Shown piece by piece: positions 1 through 8,725 of a DNA stretch of 38,300 bases (position 1 is the first letter of the stretch; each line of letters opens with the position of its first letter). Origin of the DNA: an uncultured Paracoccaceae bacterium (GTDB lineage Bacteria; Pseudomonadota; Alphaproteobacteria; Rhodobacterales; Rhodobacteraceae); the NCBI GenBank assembly GCA_905182105.1, contig CAJJAR010000047.1, positions 1-38,300 on the forward strand, written 5' to 3'. The notes below the pieces were generated by a model. The model was not told the origin of the DNA, did not search any database, and saw only the letters and a list, made by a program, of their open reading frames with translations. The position numbers were made by a program, and so were the translations under genes.

Positions 1-27
1 AACATGTAGAGCACTGTCTTACTGGCG

Positions 28-2871
28 CTACTCCGCCGCCTCAGAATAGCTTTCCATCAGTGGGCAGGTGCAGGTTAGGTTGCGATCCCCCCAAACGTTG
101 TCCACACGGTTAACTGGCGGCCAATACTTGTCGACCCGGAATGCGCCCGGTGGGAAACAACCGTCCTCTCGCGTGTAAGGACGGTCCCAGTCTTTGACCA
201 AATCCTCCATTGTGTGTGGTGCATTTTTGAGTGGGTTATTTTCTGGGTCGATATCCTGGTTTTCGATTTGCGCGATTTCAGCGCGGATGGCCAGCATCGC
301 ATCGCAGAACCGATCAAGTTCAGCCTTGTTTTCAGACTCAGTTGGCTCGACCATCAATGTTCCAGAAACAGGCCAACTCATGGTTGGCGCATGAAACCCA
401 CAATCAATAAGCCGTTTGGCGATGTCATCAACTGTCACATTGGCGCTGTCTGCAAAAGGGCGCGTGTCAATGATACATTCATGCGCAACCCGACCCGATG
501 GACCCTTATAAAGCACATCAAATGCCCCTTCAAGCCGTTTGGCGATGTAGTTGGCGTTCAGAATGGCGACACGTGTTGCTTGTGTCAGTCCGTCGCCACC
601 CATCATCAAACAGTATGCCCATGAGATTGGAAGCAACGATGGGGAGCCGAAGGCAGCCGCTGAAACGGCACCTTCGCCGGATGTTGGGTCCCCTGGAAGG
701 TGTGGAACAAGGTGTTGTTTGACACCAATGGGGCCCATGCCGGGGCCACCACCACCATGTGGAATGCAGAAGGTTTTGTGAAGATTTAGGTGGCTGACAT
801 CGCCGCCCAGATCACCGGGCCGCGACAGCCCGACCATGGCATTCATATTGGCACCATCGATATAGACTTGGCCGCCGTGGTCATGGGTAATTTGGCTGAC
901 CTCGTTCACTGTTTCTTCAAAAACGCCATGGGTGGATGGATACGTGATCATGCAGCCAGCAAGGTTGTCGGAGTGCAGTTCGGCTTTGGCCCGAAAGTCC
1001 ACCAGATCGATGTCACCGTTTGCTGCGGATTCGATAGGGACAACCTTCCAGCCTACCATTTGGGCAGAGGCTGGATTGGTACCGTGGGCCGACATAGGGA
1101 TAAGGCAGATATTGCGATGCCCTTGGCCGTTGGCGCGGTGATAACCTGCGATGCTTAATAGCCCTGCATATTCGCCCTGCGCACCAGAATTAGGCTGCAT
1201 CGAAATTGCGTCATAACCTGTCACATTACAAAGCTTGGCAGATAGGTCATCAATCATTTCGATATAACCAGCAGCCTGATCGCGCGGAATATAGGGGTGA
1301 AGCAGCGAGAACTCGTCCCATGACACCGGCATCATTTCAGCAGCCGAATTCAGCTTCATAGTACAAGACCCCAGAGGGATCATCGCCCGATCAAGGGCCA
1401 GATCACGATCAGCAAGGCGACGCATATAGCGCATCATCTCAGTCTCGGAACGGTTCATATGGAACACAGGGTGGGTGAGAAAATCTGAAGTACGGATCAA
1501 TTTTTCAGGCATATTGTAATGCGGGGTATAGTCCTTGTCCGCACGCTCAACACCAAAGGCACGCCAGACAGCTTCGATAGTCTCTGATCGGGTCCGTTCG
1601 TCCAATGTAATGCCAACTTGTGTCGCGCCCACTTTGCGTAAGTTAATACCTTCTTCGACAGCCGATTTCATAACGGCAGCTTGAAGCGGGCCGACGTCAA
1701 TCGTGATCGTATCAAAGAACGTGGCAGGGCGGACATCAAAACCTGCGTGTTTGAGCCCCTCTACAAGCCGTGCTGTTTTCCGGTGGATGCGTTGTGCAAT
1801 AGCGCGCAGTCCTTCAGGGCCGTGGAATACCGCGTAAAAGCCGGCCATCACTGCCAGCAAAGCTTGCGCGGTACACACATTCGACGTCGCCTTTTCGCGT
1901 CGTATATGTTGCTCACGGGTTTGAAGCGACAGACGGTAGGCACGATTCCCCAGACTGTCGATTGATACGCCAACAAGGCGACCTGGCATGGAACGTGCAT
2001 ATTGTTGACGTGTCGACATATAGGCCGCGTGCGGACCGCCATACCCGATAGGCACACCAAATCGTTGTGTGCTGCCGACCGCGATGTCTGCGTCCATTGC
2101 GCCTGGTTCTTTCAGTAGGGTTAGGGAAAGAGGGTCTGCTGCGATGATCCCAATCGCTTTTTCTGCGTGCAACTTTGAGATTTCGGGGGTAAAATTCCGT
2201 AGATGCCCGTACGTTCCCGGAAATTGAAAGATAGCGCCGAAGACAGATGCGGCATCCAAATCATTAGGATTACCGACAGTGATCTCAATTCCAAGCGGTG
2301 CTGCGCGTGTTTTCATCACTGCAATGTTTTGTGGATGACAGTTTTCGTCGATGAAGAAACCTTTGACCTTGGTCTTGGCAACCCGTTGCGCCATCGTCAT
2401 TGCCTCAGCGCAGGCTGTTGCTTCATCCAGCAACGATGCATTTGCGATTTCCAAACCAGTTAAGTCCGACACCATGGTTTGAAAGTTCAGCAACGCCTCT
2501 AAACGGCCTTGCGAAATCTCGGGCTGATAAGGCGTGTAGGCCGTGTACCATGCTGGATTTTCAAGGATGTTTCGCTGGATCGCAGGTGGGGTGACGGTGC
2601 CGTGATACCCCTGTCCAATAAGTGAGGTCAGCACTTTATTCTTAGACGCCGTAACCTTCATGTGATGCAGTAATTCTCGTTCAGACAACGGCTTGCCAAA
2701 ATCAAGTGGTTTTGCCTGCCGGATTTGCGGTGGCAGCGTGTCATCAATCAAGGCATCAAGATCCTTCACCCCCACAACCTTTAACATCTCGGTCATCTCT
2801 GCTGGTGATGGGCCGATGTGACGCCGATTGGCAAAATCATAAGGCAGGTAGTCTGTAGGGGTGAAGGTCAT
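28..2871 (-). CDS. gcvP: Glycine dehydrogenase (decarboxylating), P-protein of the glycine cleavage system
   Basis: PLP-dependent enzyme that decarboxylates glycine and passes the aminomethyl group to the lipoyl arm of GcvH in the cytoplasm. The protein has 947 residues, the usual length of the single-chain form in which the P1 and P2 halves are fused. It starts with the family-typical segment [10 protein letters not shown] (about residues 13-22). The glycine-rich PLP region is HLNLHKTF followed by PHGGGGPG, with the Schiff-base lysine at about K699. The ATG is preceded by GGAG eight bases upstream, which supports this start. It is the last gene of gcvT-gcvH-gcvP, 15 bp after gcvH. No break or odd residue was seen. 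Identification is secure. Confidence 0.98.
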   Translation of the reverse strand: MTFTPTDYLPYDFANRRHIGPSPAEMTEMLKVVGVKDLDALIDDTLPPQIRQAKPLDFGKPLSERELLHHMKVTASKNKVLTSLIGQGYHGTVTPPAIQRNILENPAWYTAYTPYQPEISQGRLEALLNFQTMVSDLTGLEIANASLLDEATACAEAMTMAQRVAKTKVKGFFIDENCHPQNIAVMKTRAAPLGIEITVGNPNDLDAASVFGAIFQFPGTYGHLRNFTPEISKLHAEKAIGIIAADPLSLTLLKEPGAMDADIAVGSTQRFGVPIGYGGPHAAYMSTRQQYARSMPGRLVGVSIDSLGNRAYRLSLQTREQHIRREKATSNVCTAQALLAVMAGFYAVFHGPEGLRAIAQRIHRKTARLVEGLKHAGFDVRPATFFDTITIDVGPLQAAVMKSAVEEGINLRKVGATQVGITLDERTRSETIEAVWRAFGVERADKDYTPHYNMPEKLIRTSDFLTHPVFHMNRSETEMMRYMRRLADRDLALDRAMIPLGSCTMKLNSAAEMMPVSWDEFSLLHPYIPRDQAAGYIEMIDDLSAKLCNVTGYDAISMQPNSGAQGEYAGLLSIAGYHRANGQGHRNICLIPMSAHGTNPASAQMVGWKVVPIESAANGDIDLVDFRAKAELHSDNLAGCMITYPSTHGVFEETVNEVSQITHDHGGQVYIDGANMNAMVGLSRPGDLGGDVSHLNLHKTFCIPHGGGGPGMGPIGVKQHLVPHLPGDPTSGEGAVSAAAFGSPSLLPISWAYCLMMGGDGLTQATRVAILNANYIAKRLEGAFDVLYKGPSGRVAHECIIDTRPFADSANVTVDDIAKRLIDCGFHAPTMSWPVSGTLMVEPTESENKAELDRFCDAMLAIRAEIAQIENQDIDPENNPLKNAPHTMEDLVKDWDRPYTREDGCFPPGAFRVDKYWPPVNRVDNVWGDRNLTCTCPLMESYSEAAE

Positions 2872-2886
2872 AGTGTTCTCCGATAA

Positions 2887-3246
2887 TCAGCCGATGAAGG
2901 CGTTGTAGGCTGCTTCGTCCATGTAACCGTCCATCTGGGACGGGTCGGATGGCTTGATTTTAAAGAACCAACCGGCACCGATAGCATCTTCATTTACCTG
3001 ACTAGGATTGTCATTCAGCGCTTCGTTCACTTCGACGATTTCACCGTCAATAGGTGCCATAATGTCCGAGGCCGCCTTGACGCTTTCGATCACAACGATC
3101 TCTTCGTCCTTAACAACGGTGGTTCCGACATCGGGCAGTTCCACAAAGACGATATCGCCCAATTGTGTGGTCGCGTGTTCGGTAATCCCAACAACTACAA
3201 TGGCGTCTTCTAGTCGTAGCCATTCGTGTTCTTCAGTATATTTCAT
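2887..3246 (-). CDS. gcvH: Glycine cleavage system H protein
   Basis: Lipoyl carrier protein that shuttles the aminomethyl intermediate between GcvP, GcvT and lipoamide dehydrogenase. It has 119 residues, within the normal H-protein size. The lipoylation site is the lysine of ESVKAASD (K57), and the flanking IVFVELPDVG and APIDGEIVEVNEAL segments are typical of the lipoyl fold. The start ATG has a GGGAGA ribosome site about six bases upstream. It lies between gcvT (28 bp upstream) and gcvP (15 bp downstream), so it is almost certainly cotranscribed and under the glycine riboswitch in front of gcvT. Confidence 0.98.
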   Translation of the reverse strand: MKYTEEHEWLRLEDAIVVVGITEHATTQLGDIVFVELPDVGTTVVKDEEIVVIESVKAASDIMAPIDGEIVEVNEALNDNPSQVNEDAIGAGWFFKIKPSDPSQMDGYMDEAAYNAFIG

Positions 3247-3274
3247 GCAAGTTCTCCCTGTGTCTTTTTATTAG

Positions 3275-4396
3275 TTAGCGTTTAAAATTGGAGGGCACAA
3301 AAGGCAAAGCCATGACCGTAAGTGGTTGGCGCTTGCCGCGCAGCTCTCCGAAAATAGCTGTTCCTTGGGCTGTGTACTCAATTGGTACGTAGCCCATTGT
3401 GATAGGTCCACCGACGGTTGGGCCAAATCCGCCTGATGTGATGTTACCAATTGGCATTTCATCATCAAGGCCAGCAAACAGTTGAACACCCTCGCGCATT
3501 GGTGCACGTCCATCGGGTCGCAGGCCTACACGTTTTTGGGATGCACCATTGGCAAGCTCCGCCAAAATTACATCAGCGCCGGGAAACCCTCCTGATCTGT
3601 CCCCACCGGTCCGGCGTACCTTTTGGATTGCCCAATTTAGGGAGGCTTGAATCGGGGTTGTTTGTGTATCGATGTCATGACCGTAAAGGCACAACCCACC
3701 TTCAAGTCGTAGGCTGTCACGCGCACCAAGCCCGATGGGTTCAACATCTACATGGCTTAGCAGCTCAGTGGCCAAAGCAACGGCCTGATCTGAAGGGACT
3801 GAAATTTCATACCCATCTTCGCCAGTATATCCAGACCGTGACACCCAGCATTCTGCACCTGCCAAAGATATTGTTGCGACATCCATGAACCGCATATTGG
3901 CAGCCATAGGGTTTAACGCACCTAGCACACGTTCGGCGGCTGGACCTTGTAAAGCCAATAGGGCACGGTTTTGGATTTCTGATACTGTTAAGCCTGTCAA
4001 ATTGCTTTTTAGGTGTGCAATGTCAGGATCCTTGCAACCTGCGTTCACAACCATGAAAACATGGTCACCGCGATTGGCCAGCATTAGATCGTCCATGATC
4101 CCGCCAGCAGCATTTGTGAAAAACCCGTAACGTTGACGGTTCTCTGCTAATCCAAGGATATCAACAGGAATCAGTTTCTCGAGCTCTAAGGCTACCGTTT
4201 CAAAATTACTTCCCTCGATGATCACTTGCCCCATGTGACTAACGTCAAACAAGCCAGCCTTTTCGCGGGTGTGTGTGTGTTCGTTCATGACCCCCATAGG
4301 GTATTGCACGGGCATAGCGTAACCGGCAAAGGGTACCATTTTGGCCCCCAGCTCAACGTGTAAATCATGGAGCGGTGTATGCAGTAGATCAGACAT
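3275..4396 (-). CDS. gcvT: Aminomethyltransferase, T-protein of the glycine cleavage system
   Basis: Tetrahydrofolate-dependent enzyme that releases NH3 from the aminomethyl-GcvH intermediate and forms 5,10-methylene-THF. The protein has 373 residues, as expected. It begins TPLHDLHVELGAKMVPFAGY, the characteristic GcvT N-terminus, and contains GLFDVSHMGQ and SGYTGEDGYE, both strong family signatures around the folate site. It is the first gene of the gcvTHP operon. The ATG has an AGGAGG ribosome site eight bases upstream. The 5' leader of about 90 nt after the second riboswitch aptamer is where the expression platform must lie. Confidence 0.98.
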   Translation of the reverse strand: MSDLLHTPLHDLHVELGAKMVPFAGYAMPVQYPMGVMNEHTHTREKAGLFDVSHMGQVIIEGSNFETVALELEKLIPVDILGLAENRQRYGFFTNAAGGIMDDLMLANRGDHVFMVVNAGCKDPDIAHLKSNLTGLTVSEIQNRALLALQGPAAERVLGALNPMAANMRFMDVATISLAGAECWVSRSGYTGEDGYEISVPSDQAVALATELLSHVDVEPIGLGARDSLRLEGGLCLYGHDIDTQTTPIQASLNWAIQKVRRTGGDRSGGFPGADVILAELANGASQKRVGLRPDGRAPMREGVQLFAGLDDEMPIGNITSGGFGPTVGGPITMGYVPIEYTAQGTAIFGELRGKRQPLTVMALPFVPSNFKR

Positions 4397-4489
4397 CGAC
4401 AGCCTCCTTTAACTTGGCCGTCCAGATATTCGAGATATCATACGGCACCACATGGCCGCAAAGGCAATTGCCTTCACGTGTGATGCCCC

Positions 4490-4640
4490 CTCTGTCCGTT
4501 TGCCTGAGATTGTTATCCCTTCGGCGGACACAAAACATGTGCCTCTCTCCAGAGTTTTCGTACCGACGTTGGTCCGTTTGCCTGAGAGTTTCCGGGGCGG
4601 TTGCTCCTTCGGCACCAGTCAAACTGGTTCTCCCAACGTC
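4490..4640 (-). promoter_or_regulatory. Tandem glycine riboswitch upstream of gcvTHP
   Basis: Two glycine aptamers in series, read on the minus strand. Aptamer 1 (4640 down to 4565) is closed by a P1 stem GACGTTGG/CCAACGTC and contains the conserved GCCGAAGGAGCAA and CTCAGGCAAA cores. Aptamer 2 (4554 down to 4490) is closed by CTCTG/CAGAG and contains CCGCCGAAGG and CTCAGGCAAA. The short A-rich linker between them is typical of the tandem form. In the known class glycine binding turns on gcv operons, and the position 94 bp before gcvT fits that. I did not identify the expression platform (terminator or Shine-Dalgarno sequester) with certainty. Confidence 0.95.
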
Positions 4641-4642
4641 GA

Positions 4643-5024
4643 CTAATAAACAATGCTGCCTTGTTCTAGCTAACCAAGCAAGCGTTTTCTTAATCTCGGA
4701 GGAAACTTCCATTGGGTTGTCAGTCGTAAAGATTTCGAACTTCTACGGATCGTGAGTGACGTATCAAAGGCCAGATTGAGGCTGGGAAGGCCCGAACGCA
4801 GACACTAAATATAAATAGTAATTGTGATGGTTGAATGCTGCACTTGGTGCCCGCGGGTTGAATGGTCGCACAGTGGCTAGTGTGTCCATACGCCGCGACG
4901 GCCTGAGCTTACATTGGATTTCAAAAGCAACTCTACGCCCCAGCCAACTAAGTATTTCCACTGCCCCCTCCGGGGCCCCCTGAGAACCACAGAGAGACTC
5001 ATACAGAGCCACTGAGCAATTTAG
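4643..5024. other. Gene-poor stretch between the gcv leader and the argE remnant
   Basis: About 380 bases with no gene I can support. The gcv promoter must lie in the part nearest the riboswitch, but I see no convincing -35/-10 pair. The section around 4840-5020 is visibly richer in G+C than its surroundings and includes a CCCCTCCGGGG core near 4963-4973. An open frame of about 82 codons exists on the minus strand here (4764-5012), but it has no recognisable motif or ribosome site. The argE remnant begins abruptly at the right edge, so this may be the sequence that replaced its 5' end. Confidence 0.4.
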
Positions 5025-5851
5025 GCCGAAATGAAAGGCTTTCTTGCGTCAGCCTTGGCGCTGGCAGAACGGGCAGGGGCGGTAAAATTGTCTGCACCTC
5101 TTAGTCTGTCGATTTCCTATGATGAGGAAATTGGATGCGTTGGTATTCGCCAAATGATGCCGGAGCTGAAAGATCTTATTGGCAAACCACGCATTGTGAT
5201 CGTGGGCGAGCCGTCATCAATGAAGGTTGCAACCGGTCACAAGGGTAAAGCCGCCTTTATAGTAACCTGCCACGGGCAAGCAGGGCACAGCGCCCTTGCA
5301 CCACAGTTTGTAAATGCAATTCATGTCGCCGCTGCCTTTGTTTGCCAGACACGCAGGCTTCAGGAAAAGCTTACCGCAGGCATCCAAGGCGATGCCTATA
5401 ATATTCCTTATTCAACGGTTCATATCGGAAAAATTATAGGTGGGCGTGCGCTTAATATCGTACAGGACAACGCACAACTCGACATGGAGCTCCGCCATCT
5501 CATTGATACATCAGCAGGCGATATCCAACATGAAATCGAGGGTATCGCGATGCATATCCGCAAGCATCACCAATCACCGTCGAACTAATCAATGCCTACC
5601 CCGGGCTGCAAAACGATCCGTCTGATGTAACTGTACTTTGGGCTACTAAACTTGCCGAAGCGATAGGATCAACGAAAGTGCCATTTGGAACAGAGGCTGG
5701 GTTTTTTGCGAACCTTGGTCTTACTACAGTTGTGATTGGACCTGGCAACATGGCGATTGACGGGCACCAACCAGACGAAGGTTTGTCTAAGATAGATTTG
5801 GTAACGTGCGATGTAATGCTGAATAATATTTTAGGAGAGCTAATACCCTAG
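5025..5851 (+). pseudogene. argE: Acetylornithine deacetylase (M20 peptidase family) remnant, 5'-truncated and frameshifted
   Basis: The first readable part (5031-5588) begins at MKGF, which in intact ArgE is the internal DMKGF metal-site segment, and continues through SYDEEIGCVG, IVGEPSS and GHSALAP, all ArgE/M20 signatures. A stop codon lies directly upstream in frame (5022-5024), so roughly the first 110-120 residues are missing. Near 5570-5580 the frame changes; the other frame then reads ELINAYPGL, VPFGTEAGFF, VVIGPGN and HQPDEG up to a stop at 5851, which is the normal ArgE C-terminus. The gene is therefore dead by both 5' loss and an indel. An intact copy presumably exists elsewhere in the genome, which is inference. 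Confidence 0.9.
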
Positions 5852-6084
5852 TCTCATGGAAGACCAAAGGCCAGTCATGCACTAACTTTTAAATTGGACC
5901 ACTCAAGTGATTGGATCACTCAGGTAAGGCTGCTCAATGGTTTTAGGCATTCAGTGCGCCTCGGATGCGATGCTGTAGAAGTGGTGGCATGGTCTAGGTA
6001 TATCGACGGACGTGTCGGAAATGTCCGCTATTTGTCCTGTCCGTCGGGTCATCAATTTTGTAGCAATATTTCATGCTCGTTTCC

Positions 6085-6210
6085 CACCTTCTCAAATATA
6101 AAGCTGAACTATGACGCTGCTCTAGTTGAGTGGCATCTATTATTGAAGGCAGTATTTTCGGTTACTCTCGTCAACCTGATGCTTGTAATCATTGGTCTGA
6201 CAGCACCTAT
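6085..6210 (+). repeat. Dispersed repeat, copy A (partial)
   Basis: About 125 bases resembling the right-hand part of repeat copies B and C in the same orientation. Shared blocks include AAGCTGAAC, GACGCTGCTCTAGTTGAGTG, a TATTATTGA block, and CCTGATGCTTGT followed by GTCTGACAGCACC. It is more diverged than B and C and lacks their left-hand GGACC-rich half. One frame reads KLNYDAALVEW, matching KLNRDAALAEW in copy B, but the spacing after that differs by one base between copies, so I cannot say the repeat is coding. It lies between the argE remnant and selD. Confidence 0.7.
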
Positions 6211-6324
6211 TAATTGGATTAAATCCATTTTTGAGCGTAATACAGTTATGGGTATCCGATGTTCGGTTTAGCGCGTCTCGGACATTGGGGTGTCCTTCTC
6301 CCTTAAAAGAGTTTACAAAAATGT

Positions 6325-6345
6325 TGGGACAACAACGCTGTCCCA
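6325..6345 (+). terminator. Possible intrinsic terminator or operator hairpin
   Basis: A perfect 7-bp inverted repeat TGGGACA/TGTCCCA with a 7-base loop, followed by a T-rich tract GTTTGTTTTA. This is the form of a plus-strand terminator, but no intact plus-strand gene precedes it. It also belongs to the set of GGACA/TGTCC repeats in this interval, so an operator role is possible. Confidence 0.4.
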
Positions 6346-6559
6346 GTTTGTTTTAGTCCAGATGTGCTCTTTTTTCTAGCCACCCCTAGTCAAGCTCACG
6401 AACGCCTAAATAGTAAAAAATGTGCTTTCTAATGCCATTTAGAAGACTTTGCTGGAAGCCAAAACAGTCTAGGACATTTTAGGTGTCCCCTGTTGTGGTA
6501 GTCCAGACAGTGAAAGTTATAAATGCCAGAGGGGCTCAAGAGTAAAAGAGAGATATTCT

Positions 6560-8725
6560 GTGCTGACTATAGCGCCCTATACACGTGATTTAGTTTTGAT
6601 TGGCGGTGGACATGCCCATGCTTTGGTGTTGAAGGCTTGGGGGATGGATCCGCTGCCTGGCGCGAGGGTTACAGTGATTAATCCGGGCCCAACGGCACCA
6701 TACACGGGTATGCTTCCAGGATATGTGGCAGGGCATTATCGACGGGATGAATTGGAAATTGATCTTGTGCGGCTATGTCGCCATGCTGGTGCGCGGCTGA
6801 TATATGATAAGGCGGTTCATATTAACCAGGCCCTACGTGAAGTGACGTTGGAAACACGTGGCCCAGTTGCTTATGATTTGGCGTCTATTGATGTGGGTAT
6901 CACGGCAAAGTTGGATATTCCAGGGTTTTCAAAATATGGCATTGGTGCCAAGCCCCTGGATTTATATGCTAAGCGGTGGAGCATTTTTTTGGAGCAGGTA
7001 TTACATGGGCAGGCTACCGCTGATGTAGCAGTGATTGGTGGTGGTGTTGCAGGATGTGAATTAGCGATGGCCATGGCATTTGCATTGCAGTCGGCTGGAG
7101 TATCTCCAAGGGTGACGGTGATTGAGTCTGGGCCAACAATTTCTGTTGTTGGTGACAAAGCAAAACGACTGATATTAACGGCCATGAGTGATTTGGGTGT
7201 CGTGGTCAAAACTAGCGCCAAAACTGTTAAAATTACTTCAAATCAGGTGCTTCTTGACGGTCAGGAACCTGTTGCTGCAGTGTTTTGTGTTGGTGCGGCT
7301 GGTGGATCTGCTCATAAGTGGATTTCTCAGACGAACTTGCCACAGCTAAATGGGTTTATTAAAATTGGTTCTGATCTGGGCGTTCTCGGAGATGAGGCAT
7401 TATTTGCAGTTGGCGATTGTGCTTTGATGGAGGTTGAGCCGTTACCTAAGGCTGGCGTGTTTGCTGTACGTGCTGCGCCAATATTGCATCATAACATTCG
7501 TATGGCGCTGAGTGGGGGGCTGCGCAAGAAATGGCGGCCACAAAAAAACTACCTCAAGCTAATATCTCTTGGTGGGAAATCTGCAGTGGCAGAGAAATTT
7601 GGATTTAACCTGGCGGGTGCAAGCCTCTGGCGCTGGAAGGATTGGATTGATAAATCATTCATGAATAGGTTGAGTGATCTGCCAAAGATGGTGCCCCCCA
7701 TTGAGACAGGTGAGCTGGCGACTGGAGTTGCAGAAATGCTTGCCACTAAACCCTTGTGTGGGGGTTGTGGCGCTAAGGTTGGACGTGGTGTTCTATCGGC
7801 AGCATTAAAGACTATAACGCAACCGAGTGATGATGTTGTGACAGGTGTGGGGGATGATGCGGCAGTACTGTGCCAGCCCAATGGCAATTATCAGGTTATT
7901 AGCACAGACCATCTGCGTGGCTTCATTGCTGATCCAGGACAAATGTCGCGGATTGCAGCTGTACATGCTTTGGGTGATGTGTGGGCCATGGGTGCGGAGC
8001 CACAAGTCGGCTTGGCGTCAATTGTTTTGCCGCAAATGTCCGCTGAACTGCAGAAAAGAACTTTGCTAGAAATTACCGAAGTTGCAACTGAGGTACTGAA
8101 CGCCGCAGGTGCTCAGCTTGTAGGTGGTCATACGACGATGGGTGCAGAGCTTACTATTGGCTTCACTATGACTGGGACAAAAGATTCAATGCCATTGACC
8201 ATTGCGGGTGCAAGGGATGGCGACGCGCTGATATTGACCCGACCCATTGGATCGGGCGTTATTCTGGCAGCCGATATGCTGGGGCAGGCTGGAGGTTGCA
8301 ATGTTGCTGCAACACTTGCCATTATGGGGCAGCCACAGGACCGCGAGGCGACGGTATTATCAACAGTTGCTCACGCTATGACGGATGTAACAGGATTTGG
8401 ATTAGCTGGGCATGTCCATGCTATATGCCAGGCTTCAGGATTGGATGCTCACCTGTTTCAGGACGCTATACCTATCTATTCAGGTGCACGAGCGTTGTCA
8501 GATCAGGGTTTATCATCGACGTTGATGCCAGAAAATCGCAAGGATACGCCTGTTGATGGTCTGTACGATGCGATGCTTTATGACCCGCAGACTGCTGGAG
8601 GATTGTTGGCTTCAGTTCCGGAGAAACAGAGTGCTGATGTTATCAAAAAACTAGTTGCACTTGGTTGTACAGGGCACGTAATTGGTCGACTGAGCAAAGG
8701 GACTGGCCGCGTGTGCCTTAGCTGA
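6560..8725 (+). CDS. selD: Selenide, water dikinase fused to an N-terminal FAD/NAD(P)-dependent oxidoreductase
   Basis: The C-terminal half (about 395-721) is selenophosphate synthetase, which makes selenophosphate from selenide and ATP. Its start carries LCGGCGAKVGRG; C403 and K406 align with the catalytic Cys and Lys of SelD (C17 and K20 in E. coli), with an extra Cys at 400. TGVGDDAAV and GGHTTMGAELTIGF are further SelD motifs. The N-terminal half (1-380) is a pyridine-nucleotide-disulphide oxidoreductase: GGGHAH at 15-20, a second Rossmann motif GGGVAG at 160-165, and AVGDCA near 283-288. This fusion is known in bacteria; the N-terminal domain may supply reduced selenium, which is inference. 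The start is GTG after an AGAGAGA stretch. The 3' end overlaps mnmH on the other strand by 8 bp. Confidence 0.95.
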   Translation: MLTIAPYTRDLVLIGGGHAHALVLKAWGMDPLPGARVTVINPGPTAPYTGMLPGYVAGHYRRDELEIDLVRLCRHAGARLIYDKAVHINQALREVTLETRGPVAYDLASIDVGITAKLDIPGFSKYGIGAKPLDLYAKRWSIFLEQVLHGQATADVAVIGGGVAGCELAMAMAFALQSAGVSPRVTVIESGPTISVVGDKAKRLILTAMSDLGVVVKTSAKTVKITSNQVLLDGQEPVAAVFCVGAAGGSAHKWISQTNLPQLNGFIKIGSDLGVLGDEALFAVGDCALMEVEPLPKAGVFAVRAAPILHHNIRMALSGGLRKKWRPQKNYLKLISLGGKSAVAEKFGFNLAGASLWRWKDWIDKSFMNRLSDLPKMVPPIETGELATGVAEMLATKPLCGGCGAKVGRGVLSAALKTITQPSDDVVTGVGDDAAVLCQPNGNYQVISTDHLRGFIADPGQMSRIAAVHALGDVWAMGAEPQVGLASIVLPQMSAELQKRTLLEITEVATEVLNAAGAQLVGGHTTMGAELTIGFTMTGTKDSMPLTIAGARDGDALILTRPIGSGVILAADMLGQAGGCNVAATLAIMGQPQDREATVLSTVAHAMTDVTGFGLAGHVHAICQASGLDAHLFQDAIPIYSGARALSDQGLSSTLMPENRKDTPVDGLYDAMLYDPQTAGGLLASVPEKQSADVIKKLVALGCTGHVIGRLSKGTGRVCLS

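Larger units (their letters stand above)
5852..6559. other. Long intergenic region upstream of selD with inverted repeats and a repeat copy
   Basis: About 700 bases without a supported gene. An open frame runs 5894-6271 but has no ribosome site or family motif and its second half is repeat copy A. The region holds several inverted repeats: CGACGGAC/GTCCGTCG (6004-6046), GGACA/TGTCC (6280-6295), TGGGACA/TGTCCCA (6325-6345) and GGACA/TGTCC (6472-6488). The selD promoter should be in the last 100 bases; a weak TATAAA occurs at 6518-6523. Confidence 0.5.

Noticed and set aside
4764..5012. Minus-strand open frame of 82 codons upstream of the gcv leader
   Set aside because: No motif, no ribosome site, and it lies in an unusual G+C-rich patch where chance open frames are likely.
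5894..6271. Plus-strand open frame of 125 codons between the argE remnant and selD
   Set aside because: Its second half is repeat copy A, the equivalent frame is broken by stops in copies B and C, and there is no ribosome site or recognised motif.
7750..7790. Possible selenocysteine codon in the SelD active site
   Set aside because: The active-site codons for LCGGCGAK are ordinary Cys codons (TGT/TGC) with no TGA, so no recoding is needed.
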